The position numbers and the translations under genes were made by a program. Below, one piece after another: positions 6,939-7,311 of a stretch of 7,311 nucleotides of DNA. The notes under the pieces are model-generated. The model made no database searches. It saw only the letters and a list, made by a program, of their open reading frames with translations, and was not told where the DNA came from. Source of the stretch: Gammaproteobacteria bacterium (GTDB lineage: Bacteria; Pseudomonadota; Gammaproteobacteria; Steroidobacterales; Steroidobacteraceae); NCBI GenBank assembly GCA_019242385.1, contig JAFAVO010000240.1, forward strand, positions 1-7,311, written 5' to 3'. Each line of letters opens with the position of its first letter. The stretch's first letter is position 1.

Positions 6939-7115
6939 TCACCGTAACCAACACCCGCAGCGGTCCGCCGGCCGGCTGGCGCTGTTGTGGGCTTCCGTCA
7001 CCAGCAGCAGCAACAGGATGCCGAGCTGCGCGAGCGCATCGAGCATGGCCTGCTGCTGCGCCACCGGCGGAAACAACGCCTGCCGCAGCGGCGGCGCGAG
7101 CGCGCCGAGCAGCAT
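6939..7115 (-). CDS. Short open frame with antiporter-like membrane helix
   Basis: This is a 58-codon frame starting at ATG 7115 with GGAG 12 nt upstream. It encodes one amphipathic and one strongly hydrophobic segment (LALAQLGILLLLLVT-like, about residues 27-40) and then a short out-of-frame tail ending in DRCGCWLR at a TGA at 6939-6941. The hydrophobic part resembles the N-terminal region of CPA2 antiporters. It could be translated as a tiny membrane peptide, but the antiporter-like content and the frameshifted tail point to a remnant. Confidence 0.3.
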   Translation of the reverse strand: MLLGALAPPLRQALFPPVAQQQAMLDALAQLGILLLLLVTEAHNSASRPADRCGCWLR

Positions 7116-7139
7116 GCGCCATATCCGCTCCGTGGAGAT

Positions 7140-7311
7140 AGCAGCGCCGGCAATTTAGCATCGAGCGTCAGCGTCGGTTCCCGCAGCGGCTTGTCAGCCG
7201 GGGCTGTCAGCGAGACGCAGCACCCGCCCGACAACACATGCGATGCACCACCTACAGCTGCGGCTCAGGCTGCAAGTTAGCCTTCGCGCATGACCGGCGA
7301 GGGATCGCCGC
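7140..7311. other. Right-edge region with no recognisable gene
   Basis: I see no identifiable gene. On the minus strand a frame open from the window edge ends at a TAA at 7277-7279 after about 11 codons (DPSPVMREG), which could be the 3' end of a gene lying outside the window. That is too short to judge. A frame at 6998-7237 gives no family-like sequence upstream of the antiporter remnant. Confidence 0.4.

Larger units (their letters stand above)
6510..7139 (-). pseudogene. Degenerate cation:proton antiporter with C-terminal universal-stress-protein domain
   Basis: Three frames each carry a piece of what looks like one CPA2-type cation:proton antiporter. The 5' piece (about 7139-7000) reads MLLGALAPPLRQALFPP followed by AMLDALAQLGILLLLLVT, like the first-to-second membrane helix region of such antiporters. 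It then jumps straight to PLRVLVTVSGTSVSRRGAEV and ALVLAHATRG (about 6970-6878) in another frame, the first strand and helix of a universal-stress-protein (USP) domain. A further frame change near 6870-6880 leads to TALHIGGG and on to the USP end VMGVSPRAAERLFFGELASA (6510-6869). Full-length members have 10 or more helices between the first two parts, and these are absent. An internal deletion near 6985-7000 plus a later frameshift explains the layout. The ATG at 7115 opens a frame that stops at 6939. I am confident of the USP part and moderately confident of the antiporter origin of the membrane piece. Confidence 0.65.

Overview
The window is GC-rich throughout and its genes look like those of a Pseudomonadota (proteobacterial) chromosome. 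That rests on product types: an AI-2E family permease, a LigD-type ATP-dependent DNA ligase, a PRC-barrel protein, and a GT4 glycosyltransferase paired with an amylo-alpha-1,6-glucosidase. A beta- or gammaproteobacterium is the best guess, but nothing here fixes the genus. There are no rRNA or tRNA genes, CRISPR arrays, insertion sequences or phage genes that I can recognise.

Layout, left to right. Positions 1-454 hold no gene I can identify. An AI-2E family transporter runs on the plus strand (455-1756). Everything else is on the minus strand. A LigD-type ligase core (1737-2633) converges on the transporter and overlaps its 3' end by 20 bp. The overlap lies just beyond an 18-bp tandem repeat that has lengthened the transporter's C-terminus. 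Upstream of the ligase is a short PRC-barrel protein (2720-3094). Then comes a two-gene sugar operon, transcribed glycosyltransferase first (5309-6403) and amylo-alpha-1,6-glucosidase/debranching-type enzyme second (3211-5331), with a 23-bp overlap. At the right end (6510-about 7139) are the remains of a cation:proton antiporter with a universal-stress-protein tail. Most of its membrane domain is gone and its reading frame is broken.

How the genes relate: the glycosyltransferase and glucosidase almost certainly act together on an alpha-glucan or a related glucoside. The PRC-barrel protein, ligase core, transporter and antiporter remnant resemble the mixed stress-tolerance gene sets of environmental proteobacteria, so this reads as an accessory stress/carbohydrate region undergoing decay. 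Three items suggest erosion: the antiporter remnant, the ligase whose conserved sequence begins upstream of any usable start codon, and the repeat-extended transporter tail. The most interesting possible regulatory element is a GC-rich hairpin with an A-rich loop that abuts an ATG at the head of the glycosyltransferase operon. I did not find a convincing entirely new system.
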